DNA from: Micromonospora coerulea
GTDB taxonomy: Bacteria > Actinomycetota > Actinomycetes > Mycobacteriales > Micromonosporaceae
Length of the DNA: 64,000 nt
Assembly (NCBI RefSeq): GCF_016598485.1
Contig: NZ_JAEMUW010000005.1
Span: 244,034 to 308,033 of the forward strand
Reading direction: 5' to 3'
Shown: positions 9,824 through 21,941 of the stretch, one piece after another
How positions within the stretch are numbered: position 1 is the stretch's first letter
Layout of the letters: the number at the start of each line of letters is the position of its first letter
Translations under genes and position numbers: made by a program
The notes under the pieces: generated by a model
Told to the model about the DNA's origin: nothing
The model's database searches: none
The model's input: the letters and a program-made list of their open reading frames with translations, nothing else

Positions 9824-10300
9824 TCAGTGGCTGGACACCCCGGAGACGGGGTGGTTGCGGCGGCGCCGTTCCTCCTCGGCGTGTTCCTCGCTGCCGACCT
9901 TGTCGTAGAGGCCGGTGGCCAGCAGGATCAGCCCGAACAGCAGCGACACGAGCACGGTGGACATCGAGAAGTTGAGGAAGTTCGCCGAGGTCTGCAGCAC
10001 GGACATCATCAGGATGCCGGTGATCAGGAAGACCGCCCCGGCGGTGAGGTTCATGTAGTGGCCGAGGTTGCCCCGGCGGGATGCCCCGATCATCAGCACG
10101 ATGCCGAACACCACCGACACCAGCGCGAAGGCCAGGTTGGTGCGGAGGCCGAGGGCGTAGTTCGGGCCCCGGTCGAACAGCCCGTCGCCCCAGGTTTGCA
10201 CCACCCCGTACACGCCGAAGACCAGGATGTAGAGCCCGATGAGCCCGGAGAGGGCCCGGTAGAGCGGCCGCGCGGGATGGTTCACCGGAAAGTGCGGCAT
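9824..10300 (-). CDS. DUF4383 membrane protein (copy 1)
   Basis: Small actinobacterial membrane protein with four predicted transmembrane helices and the family start motif PVNHPARPLYRALSGLIGLY. Function unknown. Its neighbour at 10415-10870 is a clear paralog, so this is a tandem duplication that has diverged. Start chosen at the conserved MPHFPVNHP. Confidence 0.8.
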   Translation of the reverse strand: MPHFPVNHPARPLYRALSGLIGLYILVFGVYGVVQTWGDGLFDRGPNYALGLRTNLAFALVSVVFGIVLMIGASRRGNLGHYMNLTAGAVFLITGILMMSVLQTSANFLNFSMSTVLVSLLFGLILLATGLYDKVGSEEHAEEERRRRNHPVSGVSSH

Positions 10301-10376
10301 CTGCGCCTCCAGCCAAGTGACCGATTCCGCCACATTGTCGCCCGACCGGAAAGACCCTGTCCCCGGAAACGCCGAA

Positions 10377-10398
10377 GGCCCGGCTACCCAGCCGGGCC
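10377..10398. terminator. Hairpin between the two DUF4383 genes
   Basis: GGCCCGGCT / AGCCGGGCC perfect 9-bp stem with a 4-nt loop, lying after the upstream DUF4383 gene on the minus strand. Confidence 0.5.
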
Positions 10399-10414
10399 CG
10401 GAGCGCAGCCGAGA

Positions 10415-10870
10415 TCAGAGGACGAGCCGGGCCTTCTCCCAGGCTTCCTTCTCCTCGTGGGTGCCGACCTTGCCGTACATGCCGACCATCAGCAGGACCT
10501 GGGAGAGGACGAGGGTCACGATGACCGTGGCGATGGAGAAGTTGAAGATGTTCGCGTCGGTGCGGATGAAGGCCAGCTCGGCCAGGCCGAGCACCATCAG
10601 CACGTACGCCAGCCACTGGTTGACCATCACGTCGAGGTTGCGGCCGATGACGGTGCCGGCCAGGATCGCGAGCCCGAGCAGGACGGCGAGCAGCGAGTAG
10701 CCGGTGTTGGTGCCCTGGCCGAGGATCCGGGTGTCGTTCTGGGCGAGCACGTCGTTCCCGGCGCTCGCGATGATGCCGAGCACGCCGAAGACCAGGAAGT
10801 ACAGACCAACGAGCCCGCCGATCGCCCGGTAGATCGGCCGCGCGGGGTGGTTGACGGGGGTGTGGGCCAT
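10415..10870 (-). CDS. DUF4383 membrane protein (copy 2)
   Basis: 151-aa four-helix membrane protein sharing PVNHPARPIYRAIGGLVGLYFLVFGV-type N-terminal sequence and an NFLNFS/NIFNFS segment with the adjacent copy 1. Function unknown. The C-terminus is charged and likely cytoplasmic. Confidence 0.8.
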   Translation of the reverse strand: MAHTPVNHPARPIYRAIGGLVGLYFLVFGVLGIIASAGNDVLAQNDTRILGQGTNTGYSLLAVLLGLAILAGTVIGRNLDVMVNQWLAYVLMVLGLAELAFIRTDANIFNFSIATVIVTLVLSQVLLMVGMYGKVGTHEEKEAWEKARLVL

Positions 10871-10963
10871 GTCTGAGTCTCCAAGACCGTTCGGGTGAGG
10901 GGTCGCCTGCGATTGTCCCGCACGGCGGGCTGTGACGCCGCACACCCCCCACCCGTGGCGCGG

Positions 10964-12775
<1,812 letters not shown>

Positions 12776-12998
12776 GACCTCACCTACCTCCCATGATCAA
12801 GGCGTCCCGGTGCCGGGGGCACGTGGGACGCCTGCGACGTTTCAGGGTACGCGGGCACCTGGCCAGGTGCCGGGCCCCTGGGGGTCAACCGGCCCCGGCG
12901 GCTGCTTGTTCCATCCCGGCGCGGCGTGCCGTCCCCGCCGCCCGCCCGCCGCCTCGGGCCCGCCCGGTGACGGGGGCCGGGGTGACCGCCCGGCCGGC
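12776..12998. other. Intergenic region between ABC-F gene and ispE
   Basis: 223 nt. No convincing gene; only out-of-frame readings with typical high-GC character. Presumably holds the promoter of the ABC-F gene and the 3' end of ispE. Confidence 0.5.
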
Positions 12999-13955
12999 TC
13001 AGACGATGCGCGCTCCGGCGACCGGGCCGTGCGCGACCCGGGCCTCCCGGCACACCTCGGCGGCCTCCAGCTCGGCGGCGATCCGGCCGGCGTGCGCCTC
13101 GTCGGTGGCGAGGAAGACGCAGGTCGGACCGGAGCCGGAGACGAGACCGGCGAGCGCCCCCGCCGCCTCCCCCGCCTTCAGCGTGTCCGCCAGCGCGGGG
13201 CGCATGCTGAGCGCGGCGGCCTGGAGGTCGTTGCCGAGGGCCGCGGCGAGCACCCGCGGGTCGCGCTGCCGCAGCGCGGCGAGGAGCGCGTCGGTGCTGC
13301 CCAGCGGCTCACCGGCGGTGCCCGCGTCACGGAGCCGGTCGAGTTCCCGGTACGCGGCGGGGGTGGAGAGGCCCGCGTCGGCGACCGCCACCACCCAGTG
13401 CCACGAGGTGGGGCGGGCCAGCACCGGGCTGACCGCCTCGCCCCGGCCGGTGCCCAGCGCGGTGCCGCCGTGGATCAGGAACGGCACGTCGGAGCCGAGG
13501 TCGGCGGCGATGCCGGCCAGCTCGTCGCGGGACAGCCCGGTGCCCCAGAGCGCGTCGCAGGCGACCAGCGCGGCGGCGGCGTCGGCGCTGCCGCCGGCCA
13601 GCCCGCCGGCGAGCGGGATCTGCTTGCGCAGGTGCAGCCGGGCGTGCGGCGGTACGCCGGCGTATCCGGCCAGGGCGTGCGCGGCCCGGATCACCAGGTT
13701 GGAGCCGTCCAGGGCCAGCTCGCCGGCCCCCTCCCCCTCCATGGTCAGGGTGAGGGTGTCGCCCCGCCGCGCGGTCAGCTCGTCGTAGATCGAGATCGCG
13801 TGGTAGACGGTGTTCAGCTCGTGGTAGCCGTCGCGGCGCAGCGGACCGACCCCGAGGTGCAGGTTGACCTTGGCCGGCACCCGGACCTTGACCGGCCCGC
13901 TGGCCCCGCGCCGCTGGTGCTCGTCCTCGTCGTCCGGTCGCCAGGCCTCGGTCAC
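12999..13955 (-). CDS. ispE: 4-diphosphocytidyl-2-C-methyl-D-erythritol kinase
   Basis: GHMP kinase of the MEP isoprenoid pathway. Motifs: AKVNLHLGV, the ATP loop PLAGGLAGGSADAAA, and the C-terminal SGSGPT. A roughly 20-residue charged N-terminal extension precedes the domain. Downstream of rsmA on the same strand, the widespread actinobacterial tatD-rsmA-ispE order. Confidence 0.95.
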   Translation of the reverse strand: MTEAWRPDDEDEHQRRGASGPVKVRVPAKVNLHLGVGPLRRDGYHELNTVYHAISIYDELTARRGDTLTLTMEGEGAGELALDGSNLVIRAAHALAGYAGVPPHARLHLRKQIPLAGGLAGGSADAAAALVACDALWGTGLSRDELAGIAADLGSDVPFLIHGGTALGTGRGEAVSPVLARPTSWHWVVAVADAGLSTPAAYRELDRLRDAGTAGEPLGSTDALLAALRQRDPRVLAAALGNDLQAAALSMRPALADTLKAGEAAGALAGLVSGSGPTCVFLATDEAHAGRIAAELEAAEVCREARVAHGPVAGARIV

Positions 13956-14039
13956 GGGACGAGGTCCCGTCCGCGCAGGCGAGTCTCGAACGGCTTCTCC
14001 ACGATCAGCTCCTCGGCGGGGTCGGACAACGGCGCCAGC

Positions 14040-14909
14040 CTACTGCGCGGCGGGTACGGCGGTCGGGGCCGACGCGGCGATGGCGGCGAACTGCTCGACG
14101 GTCAGCGACTCCCCGCGGGCGCCGGGGTCGACACCGGCGGCGATGAGCGCGGCGGCGGCCCGGTCGGCCCCGCCGGCCCAGCCCGCGAGGGCGGCCCGCA
14201 GGGTCTTGCGGCGCTGCGCGAACGCCGCGTCCACCACCGCGAAGACCGCCTTCCGGGCGACGTCGGTGCGGGGCGGCTCGCGGCGGGTGAAGGCGACCAG
14301 GCCGGAGTCGACGTTGGGCACCGGCCAGAACACGTTGGGCGGAACCTTGCCGGCGGCCCGGGCGCGGGCGTACCAGGCGAGCTTGACCGACGGGATGCCG
14401 TACACCTTGGAGCCGGGACCGGCGACGAGTCGGTCGGCGACCTCCTTCTGCACCATCACCAGCCCGTGCCGGAGGGTGGGCAGCTCGGCGAGGAGGTGCA
14501 GCACCACCGGCACGGCCACGTTGTAGGGCAGGTTGGCCACCAGCGCGGTGGGCGCCGGCTCGGCCAGCTCGGCGGCACGGACGCGCAGCGCGTCGGCCCG
14601 GTGCACGGTGAGCCGGGCGGCGTCCGGGCCGGCGAACCGGGCGGCGGTCTCCGGTAGCGCGTCGGCCAGCGTCGGGTCGATCTCCACCGCGTGCACGTGC
14701 GCGGCGACCGGGAGCAGGGCCAGGGTGAGCGAGCCGAGCCCGGGGCCGACCTCCAGCGCCACGTCGTCCGGGGCGAGCCCGGCGGTGGCGACGATCCGGC
14801 GGACCGTGTTGGGGTCGTGCACGAAGTTCTGGCCGAGCTTCTTGGTGGGGGCGACGCCGAGGCGGGCGGCGAGTTCCCGGATCTCCGCCGGGCCGAGGAG
14901 ACCGGTCAC
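14040..14909 (-). CDS. rsmA: 16S rRNA (adenine1518/1519-N6)-dimethyltransferase
   Basis: KsgA methyltransferase that dimethylates two adjacent adenines late in 30S assembly. It has the [12 protein letters not shown] entry motif, the SAM-binding [10 protein letters not shown] and the catalytic NLPYNVA. The GTG at 14909 is chosen because it starts the family N-terminus; the long upstream reading through tatD is spurious. 289 aa. Confidence 0.95.
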   Translation of the reverse strand: MTGLLGPAEIRELAARLGVAPTKKLGQNFVHDPNTVRRIVATAGLAPDDVALEVGPGLGSLTLALLPVAAHVHAVEIDPTLADALPETAARFAGPDAARLTVHRADALRVRAAELAEPAPTALVANLPYNVAVPVVLHLLAELPTLRHGLVMVQKEVADRLVAGPGSKVYGIPSVKLAWYARARAAGKVPPNVFWPVPNVDSGLVAFTRREPPRTDVARKAVFAVVDAAFAQRRKTLRAALAGWAGGADRAAAALIAAGVDPGARGESLTVEQFAAIAASAPTAVPAAQ

Positions 14910-14941
14910 GCCCCGTAGCGTAGCGGCGGGTTCCGGGTCGC

Positions 14942-15826
14942 TCACCACGGGCCGAAGACGCGGTCGCCGGTCGCCGAGATCGCTGCGCAGAGTTCGTCGA
15001 GGTCGGCGCCGGTGGTCGCGGCGAGCGACCGGACCGTCAGCGGGATCAGGTACGACGCGTTCGGCCGGCCCCGGTGCGGCATCGGGGTCAGGTACGGCGC
15101 GTCGGTCTCCACCAGGAGCTGGTCGAGCGGGGTGAGCGCGGCGGCCTCCCGGAGCGCCGCGGCGCTGCCGAAGGTGACGGTGCCGGCGAAGCTGAGCAGG
15201 TAGCCCCGGCGGACGCACTCGGCGGCGAACTCGGCGTCGCCGGAGAAGCAGTGCAGCACCACGGTGTCCGGGGCGCCCTCGTCGTCGAGGATGCGCAGCA
15301 CGTCGGCGTGCGCGTCCCGGTCGTGGATGACCAGCGCCTTGCCGTACCGCTTGGCGATGGCGATGTGCGCGCGGAAGCTCTCCTCCTGCGCGGCCCGCCC
15401 CTCGTCGCCGGTACGGAAGAAGTCCATCCCGGTCTCGCCGATCCCCCGGACCCGGTCGCGGGCCGCGAGCGCCTCGATCTCGCGCAGCGCGGCGTCGAGG
15501 TCGGCCAGCCGGGGCGCCTCGTTGGGGTGCAGCGCCACGGTGGCCAGCACCGCGCCGTACTTCTCGGCCACGTCGGCGCCCCAGCGGGAGGAGTCGACGT
15601 CCACGCCGACCTGGACCAGCCGGTCCACCCCCACGCCGGCGGCGACCTCGATGGCCGCGGCGACCGGGTCGTCGGCGGGACCGCCGGGCGCGCCGGCCTC
15701 GTTGACGGTGATGTCCAGGTGGGTGTGGCTGTCCAGCACGGGGCGGGGCAGCGCCTCCGGGGCGGGCGGGAACTCGCCGGCGCGGCGGGCGGCGCGCTGC
15801 TTGCGGGATTCGGTCTGTTCGGTCAT
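14942..15826 (-). CDS. tatD: TatD family metal-dependent hydrolase
   Basis: TIM-barrel amidohydrolase-type DNase/deaminase family. Metal ligands are visible as DSHTHLD (about 32-38), [19 protein letters not shown] and the late ETDAPYL. 294 aa with a basic N-terminal extension of about 25 residues. Neighbour to rsmA and ispE. Confidence 0.92.
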   Translation of the reverse strand: MTEQTESRKQRAARRAGEFPPAPEALPRPVLDSHTHLDITVNEAGAPGGPADDPVAAAIEVAAGVGVDRLVQVGVDVDSSRWGADVAEKYGAVLATVALHPNEAPRLADLDAALREIEALAARDRVRGIGETGMDFFRTGDEGRAAQEESFRAHIAIAKRYGKALVIHDRDAHADVLRILDDEGAPDTVVLHCFSGDAEFAAECVRRGYLLSFAGTVTFGSAAALREAAALTPLDQLLVETDAPYLTPMPHRGRPNASYLIPLTVRSLAATTGADLDELCAAISATGDRVFGPW

Positions 15827-15920
15827 CGCGGCCAGCATCACACACCGACCCGCGGCCGCGTTCCCGGACCGCCACCGACTGTTCACGTCCCCAACACCTG
15901 TCACGCTTAGCATCCCGGTG

Positions 15921-17171
15921 GTGACCGTCACCCCCCAGGCCAGCGGTACCGCGTCGGAGCGGGCCGGGCTGCACGTGACGTACGACGGCCGCGTCCACCC
16001 GGCGGAGGAGATCGCCCGGGGCGCGGCGTACGAGCTGTTCAGCGCGGACGAGGTGCCCGGTTTCGAGCGGGTGTCCCGGCCCGGCGCCAGCCACCCGTGG
16101 CGCAGGTTCGTGCACGTCACCGAGGTCACCGCGGTGCACGGGACGACCAACCCGACCGAGGAGGCGGAGGCGCCGCTGCTGATGCCGCTGCACCGGGAGC
16201 GGGGCTGGGCGCAGGTGCACCAGCTCAGCCAGCAGCCGGCCGCAGCCGGCGACCCGGTGCTCGCCGCGGTCCGCGCCTCGGCGGTGATCCGGCCGGGCAC
16301 CCGGATGGTGAAGGTGCTCTCCGCCCGCCAGCTCGCCGGGTACGTGCGGGGCTGGTTGCCGCACGGCTTCTGCTATCGGGAGCACGACGTCGCGCACCTG
16401 CGGACGCCGGCCGGGATGGCGGTGCTGCGCGGCGACGGCGAGGGCGGCCGGGACGGCACCGACGTGGCGTACGCGCTGCGCTGGCGGGCCGCCGACCCCG
16501 GCGACTACGACGTGCCGGTGGGCCCGGCGCACCGGGGACTGACCGCGTTGCCGCCCCGGGACCGGCTCGGCCCGCCGGTGCTGGGGACGGGGTTCGTGCC
16601 GAGCAACGCCCAGCTCATCCCGGAGTTCATCACCCGGGACTTCGCGGACCTGCCGATGCCGGCCAACGCCACGCTGCTCGCCTACCCGACGGAGGGGGTG
16701 GAGGTGGTGCTCTACACCTACCAGGCGGAGCAGCGCGGCTGGTTGCGGATGGTCGGCCCGCAGTGGCGGCACCTGCTCGCCGCCGTGCCGGGGCTCTCCC
16801 CAGACCAGGAGTACGTGCCGACCGGTGACGCGCCGCGCGCCACCCAGCTGGTCGGCGTGTACGCCGGCGGCGAGTACGAGGCGGTGGCCGATCAGCCCGG
16901 CGGTTTCCGGGTGCTGGCGATGACCCGGGCGGCCCGCTATCCGGTGGACGCGGCGGCCCGCCGGCTGCGGGTGGCCACCTGGCGGGGCGTGCCCTGCCTG
17001 GTGCTCCGGGAGGAGGCGGGCTGGCTGCGGCTGCGGCTGTGCCGGCCGGACGGGGATGCGGTGGCGACGACCGGGGCACAGTGCCACGAGCGGGGCGTCT
17101 ACGAGACCTGGGCGCCGGGCGCCGAGCTGATCGACGACCGGGTGGTGGACCTGCCGTACCCGCAGGCATAA
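15921..17171 (+). CDS. Hypothetical actinobacterial protein, divergent from tatD
   Basis: About 416 aa, no recognised domain, no signal peptide and no transmembrane span. It reads as a soluble globular protein with conserved-looking aromatic stretches ([22 protein letters not shown]) and two halves that both contain TYxxE/YEA-like segments. Two consecutive GTG codons (15918 and 15921) could each be the start. Transcribed away from tatD. Confidence 0.75.
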   Translation: MTVTPQASGTASERAGLHVTYDGRVHPAEEIARGAAYELFSADEVPGFERVSRPGASHPWRRFVHVTEVTAVHGTTNPTEEAEAPLLMPLHRERGWAQVHQLSQQPAAAGDPVLAAVRASAVIRPGTRMVKVLSARQLAGYVRGWLPHGFCYREHDVAHLRTPAGMAVLRGDGEGGRDGTDVAYALRWRAADPGDYDVPVGPAHRGLTALPPRDRLGPPVLGTGFVPSNAQLIPEFITRDFADLPMPANATLLAYPTEGVEVVLYTYQAEQRGWLRMVGPQWRHLLAAVPGLSPDQEYVPTGDAPRATQLVGVYAGGEYEAVADQPGGFRVLAMTRAARYPVDAAARRLRVATWRGVPCLVLREEAGWLRLRLCRPDGDAVATTGAQCHERGVYETWAPGAELIDDRVVDLPYPQA

Positions 17172-17229
17172 CGGGGGGCGAATCGGGAAAGCGCGGGCGT
17201 CAGCGACATCAGCGCATCGGGAGACGAGA

Positions 17230-18081
17230 ATGCCCTTCATCACCGTGGGGACGGAGAACTCCGCCCCGATCGACCTGTACTACGAGGATCACGGCTCCGG
17301 TCAGCCCATCGTGCTGATCCACGGCTTCCCGTTCAGCGGCGCGACCTGGGAGAAGATGAGCCTTCCGCTGCAGGCGGCCGGCTACCGGGTGATCACCTAC
17401 GACCGGCGCGGGTTCGGCGCGTCGGCCCAGCCGGCGATTGGGTACGACTACGACACCTTCGCCGCCGACTTCGACGTGCTGATGACGGAGCTGGATCTGC
17501 GCAACGCGATCCTGGTGGGGCACTCGATGGGCACCGGTGAGGTGACCCGTTACCTCGGGGCGTACGGCTCGGACCGGGTGGACCGGGCGGTGCTGATGGC
17601 CCCGCTGGCGCCGTTCCTGATGAAGACCGCCGATAATCCCGAGGGTGTCGACAAGAGCCTGTTCAAGGGGTTCCAGCAGGCGATCATCGCCGACCGGTTC
17701 GCCTTCCTGACCCAGTTCTGCGACACGTTCTTCAACTACAGCGAGAACAAGGGCAAGTGGGTCAGTGAGGAGGCGTACCGGGCGCACTGGCAGATCGGTG
17801 CGCAGGCGTCGGCGAAGGGCAGCCACGACTCGGTGGACGCCTGGCTGACCGACTTCCGGGGCGACCTGCCGAACATCAACATCCCGGTGCTGATCATCCA
17901 GGGCGACAAGGACAACGTGCTGCCGTACCCGAAGACGGGTCAGCGGCTGCAGAACATGCTGTCGAACTGCAAGCTGGTCACCCTGAAGGGGGCGCCGCAC
18001 GGCACGCCGTGGACGCACCCGACCGAGGTGAACCAGGCGATCATGGAGTTCATCGGCGCGCCGACGATGGCGCGCGCCTGA
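17230..18081 (+). CDS. Alpha/beta hydrolase (non-haem chloroperoxidase-like)
   Basis: Single-domain alpha/beta hydrolase of 283 aa. HGFPF oxyanion segment, nucleophile elbow GHSMG, acid region around GDKDNVLP and the catalytic His in APHGTPWTH. This pattern matches cofactor-free esterases often labelled chloroperoxidases; the substrate is unknown. Confidence 0.88.
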   Translation: MPFITVGTENSAPIDLYYEDHGSGQPIVLIHGFPFSGATWEKMSLPLQAAGYRVITYDRRGFGASAQPAIGYDYDTFAADFDVLMTELDLRNAILVGHSMGTGEVTRYLGAYGSDRVDRAVLMAPLAPFLMKTADNPEGVDKSLFKGFQQAIIADRFAFLTQFCDTFFNYSENKGKWVSEEAYRAHWQIGAQASAKGSHDSVDAWLTDFRGDLPNINIPVLIIQGDKDNVLPYPKTGQRLQNMLSNCKLVTLKGAPHGTPWTHPTEVNQAIMEFIGAPTMARA

Positions 18082-18090
18082 CCGTGGGAC

Positions 18091-18130
18091 GACGGCGCGG
18101 CCCCCGGGAGACCCCGGGAGCCGCGCCGTC
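18091..18130. terminator. Bidirectional hairpin between hydrolase and metG
   Basis: GACGGCGCGGC / GCCGCGCCGTC 11-bp perfect stem, with CCCCGGGAGACCCCGGGA between. Lies between two convergent genes. Confidence 0.7.
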
Positions 18131-18141
18131 ACGCGTGGCGC

Positions 18142-19944
18142 TCAGCCGACCAGCCGGGCCAGCTCCTCGTCGACGATGGACGGGTCGAGCTTGCGGAACA
18201 CCGGCTTCGGCGCGGCCAGCGGCCGGCCCGCCTCCAGCGGCACGGACTCCCAGCGTGCGCCGACCGTGTAGTCGCCGGTCAGCACCGGGTAGGCTGGCCC
18301 GCCGTCGAGATCGTCGACCGCCACGATCGAGGGCATCGGGGCGTGCACCCCGGTGCCGCCGAGCAGCTCGTGGACCTGCTGCGCGGAGTGCGGCAGGAAC
18401 GGGGTGAGCAGCGTGTTGGCGTCGCTGATCACCTGGAGGGCGACGTGCAGGATGGTGCCCATCCGCGGCTTGTCGTCCTCGCCCTTGAGCTTCCACGGGG
18501 CCTGCTCGGAGAGGTACTTGTTGGCCTCGGCCACCACCTTCATCGCCTCGCCGATGGCCTGCTTCTGCCGGTGCCGGGCGATCAGGTCGCCGACGACGCC
18601 GAAGCCGGCCCGGGCGGTGGCGAGCAGCGCCTCGTCGGTCTCGGTGAGACCGGCCGGGTCCACCGGCGGGATGGCGCCGAAGTTCTTCGCCGCCATGGAG
18701 ACGGACCGGTTGACCAGGTTGCCCCAGCCGGCGACCAGCTCGTCGTTGTTGCGGCGGAGGAACTCGGCCCAGGTGAAGTCGGTGTCGTTGCTCTCCGGGC
18801 CGGCGACCGCGATGAAGTAGCGCAGCGCGTCCGCGTCGTACCGCTGGAGGAAGTCGCGGACGTAGATGACCACCTTGCGGGACGAGGAGAACTTGCGCCC
18901 CTCCATGGTGAGGAACTCGCTGGAGACGACCTCGGTGGGGAGGTTGAGCCGGCCGAGCTGGCCCGGCTCGCCGTCCCGGCTGCCCTCGCCGGAGTAGCCG
19001 GACAGCAGCGCCGGCCAGATCACCGAGTGGAAGACGATGTTGTCCTTGCCCATGAAGTAGTAGGCCAGGGCGTCCTTGCCCTCCCCGTCGGTCGACCACC
19101 ACTTCCGCCAGGCGTCCGGGTCGCCGGAGCGGCGGGCCCACTCGATGGAGGCCGACAGGTAGCCGATCACCGCGTCGAACCAGACGTAGATCCGCTTGTC
19201 GGTGCGGTCCCGCCAGCCGTCCAGCGGGATGGGCACGCCCCACTCCAGGTCCCGGGTGATGGCCCGGGGCTGGAGGTCGTCGAGCAGGTTCTTCGAGAAG
19301 CGCAGCACGTTGGGGCGCCAGCCCTCCCGGGTGTCCAGCCACTGCCGCAGCACGTCGGCGAGGGCCGGCAGGTCCAGGAAGAAGTGCTCGGTCTCGACGA
19401 ACTTCGGGGTCTCCCCGTTGATCTTCGACTTCGGGTCGATCAGGTCGATCGGGTCGAGCTGGTTGCCGCAGTTGTCGCACTGGTCGCCGCGGGCGCTGTC
19501 GTAGCCGCAGATCGGGCAGGTGCCTTCGATGTACCGGTCCGGCAGCGTGCGGCCGGTCGACGGGGAGATCGCCCCCATCGTGGTCTTTGGCACGATGTAG
19601 CCGTTGCGGTGCATCCCCTCGAACAGCTCCTGCACCACCGCGTAGTGGTTGCGGGTGGTGGTCCGGGTGAACAGGTCGTAGGAGAGGCCGAGGCCGTGCA
19701 GGTCCTCGACGATCACCCGGTTGTACCGGTCGGCCAGCTCCCGCGCGCTGACGCCCTCGGCGTCGGCCTGCACCTGGATGGGCGTGCCGTGCTCGTCGGT
19801 GCCGGAGACCATGAGCACGTCGTGGCCGGCCATCCGCATGTACCGGGCGAAGACGTCGGAGGGAACGCCGAATCCGGATACGTGGCCGATGTGGCGCGGA
19901 CCGTTGGCGTAGGGCCAGGCGACCGCGGCGAGAACGTGACTCAT
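18142..19944 (-). CDS. metG: Methionyl-tRNA synthetase
   Basis: Class I synthetase, 600 aa. HIGH-type motif HIGH within PRHIGHVSG near residue 18, a CPIC...CDNC zinc knuckle and the KMSKS-equivalent GRKFSSSR, a form common in actinobacterial MetG. Convergent with the hydrolase upstream. Confidence 0.96.
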   Translation of the reverse strand: MSHVLAAVAWPYANGPRHIGHVSGFGVPSDVFARYMRMAGHDVLMVSGTDEHGTPIQVQADAEGVSARELADRYNRVIVEDLHGLGLSYDLFTRTTTRNHYAVVQELFEGMHRNGYIVPKTTMGAISPSTGRTLPDRYIEGTCPICGYDSARGDQCDNCGNQLDPIDLIDPKSKINGETPKFVETEHFFLDLPALADVLRQWLDTREGWRPNVLRFSKNLLDDLQPRAITRDLEWGVPIPLDGWRDRTDKRIYVWFDAVIGYLSASIEWARRSGDPDAWRKWWSTDGEGKDALAYYFMGKDNIVFHSVIWPALLSGYSGEGSRDGEPGQLGRLNLPTEVVSSEFLTMEGRKFSSSRKVVIYVRDFLQRYDADALRYFIAVAGPESNDTDFTWAEFLRRNNDELVAGWGNLVNRSVSMAAKNFGAIPPVDPAGLTETDEALLATARAGFGVVGDLIARHRQKQAIGEAMKVVAEANKYLSEQAPWKLKGEDDKPRMGTILHVALQVISDANTLLTPFLPHSAQQVHELLGGTGVHAPMPSIVAVDDLDGGPAYPVLTGDYTVGARWESVPLEAGRPLAAPKPVFRKLDPSIVDEELARLVG

Positions 19945-20083
19945 GACCAGCAAGCCTAGTGACCGCTGCCCGGCCGCCGCGAACCAATAGGCCGCCCGGG
20001 GTGGCGGGCGACGCCGTGAACCGCCCGATTTGTCGCCGACACGCGGCCTGAGCTGCCCGATCACCCCGCCGTACCGGTGTGAA

Positions 20084-20998
20084 ATGAACGTCGTGACCAG
20101 CAGACGAGCGGGGCCGGAGCAGGACGGCTCGTCCTCGGGCCCGGCCACCGCGGCCGAGGGCCGGCGCCCGGCCGGGGCGGCCCGCGCCGGGTCCGTGGCC
20201 CCCCAGCCCCGGGTGGTCCCGGCCGCGCCGGTCCCGGCGGCCGAGCCGCCCACCGACGTGGAGCCGACCACGGGCGCGCCGGCGGACGCCGTCCCGCGCC
20301 GGGTCCCGGTCCGGCAGCCGGGCCGCGGGCACTGGTGCCAACCCGTCACCGGTACGCCGGGCGACCCGGACGGCGACGCCGCCCTCTGGCGACCGATCGA
20401 GGAGGTGCACTGGGACGGCACGCCGCTGCGCGAGGAGCCGCGTCGAGGGCGGGACCGCTCGACCCGGGCCCGCCGCAGCCGGCGCCCGGCTCCCCGCCGG
20501 ACCCACCCGCTCGACCCGCTGCCCGGGCTGGCGGCGCTGCTGCTGCTGAGCCTGCTGGCCACCTTCTTCGCCTGGGTCAGCGCCGGGCCGTTCTGGCTGG
20601 CGATGGGGCGTGGCACGACGGGCACCGTCGTGATCGCCGACTGCACCGGGGGCGGGCTGACCCAGCGCTGCCGGGGGATCTTCCTCGCCGACGACGGCAG
20701 CTTCGTCGCGCACGGGGTACGCGTCAGCGGGGTGCCCGCCGCGCGCACCGCCACCGGCACGGCGTTGCCGGCGCGGATGACCCGACCGGACGGCGGCACC
20801 GCGTACGCGGACACCGGTGCGGAACGGCACCTGCGCTGGCTGCTCGGGCTGCTGCTGGTACTGGCCTGCGGCGCCGGGATCGCCCGATGGACCGGCGCCA
20901 CCCGGCTACGGGGCCGGCAGCGCCGACGCTGGGCGGTCGGGGTGTCGCTGGCCGGGCCCGTGCTGATCGCCCTGGGCTTCCTGGCCCACGCCTGGTGA
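20084..20998 (+). CDS. Hypothetical membrane protein with disordered N-terminus
   Basis: About 304 aa. The first ~150 residues are Pro/Ala/Arg-rich and probably disordered and cytoplasmic; then one hydrophobic helix, a roughly 80-residue extracytoplasmic segment with two Cys (ADCTGGG; QRCRG), and two closing helices. No recognised family. Convergent with rsmI. Confidence 0.7.
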   Translation: MNVVTSRRAGPEQDGSSSGPATAAEGRRPAGAARAGSVAPQPRVVPAAPVPAAEPPTDVEPTTGAPADAVPRRVPVRQPGRGHWCQPVTGTPGDPDGDAALWRPIEEVHWDGTPLREEPRRGRDRSTRARRSRRPAPRRTHPLDPLPGLAALLLLSLLATFFAWVSAGPFWLAMGRGTTGTVVIADCTGGGLTQRCRGIFLADDGSFVAHGVRVSGVPAARTATGTALPARMTRPDGGTAYADTGAERHLRWLLGLLLVLACGAGIARWTGATRLRGRQRRRWAVGVSLAGPVLIALGFLAHAW

Positions 20999-21009
20999 CC
21001 GCCGGCCGG

Positions 21010-21849
21010 TCAGCTGTGCACGACGCCGTAGACCTCGCGGCGCCGCAGCCCGTACCCGGTCGCCACCTCGGTGATGGCGTCGCGCCGGGACATCCCGGCG
21101 GCCTCCCGCTCGGCCACCGCCGCGCGGAGGGTGTCGTCGTCGGGTCGCTCCGCGGCGGCCGGCGACGCGCCACCCACCACCAGCGTGATCTCGCCCCGCG
21201 GCTCGCCCTCGGCGGCCCAGTCGGCCAGCGCGCCGAGCGGCCGGCGGACCACCTCCTCGTACGTCTTGGTCAGCTCGCGGCAGAGCGCGGCGGGCCGGTC
21301 GGCGCCGAAGGTGGCGGCCAGGTCGGCCAGCGCGCCGGTGATCCGGTGCGGCGCCTCGAAGAGCACCAGGGTGCGTTCCTCGGCGGCCAGGGCGCGCAGC
21401 CGGGACCGGCGGGCGCCCGGTGAGCGGGGCAGGAAGCCCTCGAAGCAGAACCGGTCGCTGGGCAGCCCGGACAGCGCCAGGGCGGTGGTGACCGCGCTGG
21501 GCCCGGGGGCGGCGGTGACCGGGACGCCGGCGTCCAGCGCGCCCCGGACCAGCCGGTAGCCGGGGTCGGAGACGCTGGGCATGCCACCGTCGGTGACCAG
21601 CGCGACCACGTACCCGGCGGTGAGCACCTCGACCAGCTCCGGGGTACGCCGCTCCTCGTTGCCCTCGAAGTAGGAGACGATCCGGCCGGGCACCGTGACG
21701 TCCAGGTCCCGGGCGAGCCGGGTGAGCCGCCGGGTGTCCTCGGCGGCGACCACGTCGGCGGTGGCGAGCACCTCGCGGAATCGGGCGGAGGCGTCGGCCG
21801 GGTTGCCCAGCGGCGCGCCCAGCAGGATCAGGCGACCCACCTCGGACAT
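21010..21849 (-). CDS. rsmI: 16S rRNA (cytidine1402-2'-O)-methyltransferase
   Basis: SAM-dependent tetrapyrrole-methylase-fold enzyme of 279 aa. LGAPLGNPAD start, AAEDTRR, VTDGGMPSVSDPG and the AAPGPSAVTTALALSG segment are diagnostic. Starts 92 nt from the divergent pmt gene, a pairing also known in mycobacteria. Confidence 0.95.
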   Translation of the reverse strand: MSEVGRLILLGAPLGNPADASARFREVLATADVVAAEDTRRLTRLARDLDVTVPGRIVSYFEGNEERRTPELVEVLTAGYVVALVTDGGMPSVSDPGYRLVRGALDAGVPVTAAPGPSAVTTALALSGLPSDRFCFEGFLPRSPGARRSRLRALAAEERTLVLFEAPHRITGALADLAATFGADRPAALCRELTKTYEEVVRRPLGALADWAAEGEPRGEITLVVGGASPAAAERPDDDTLRAAVAEREAAGMSRRDAITEVATGYGLRRREVYGVVHS

Positions 21850-21941
21850 TTCACCCACGGATGGCGCTCCTTCATCGACGGCGGTACCAATCTCGGAGAC
21901 GACGGGCGCCACCGGGCACCCTCGCAGCCTACGATCGCCGG

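Noticed and set aside
14040..17243. Single 1,067-codon minus frame
   Set aside because: Only its 3' part is rsmA; the rest runs antisense to the plus-strand gene at 15921-17171 and past tatD in the wrong frame.
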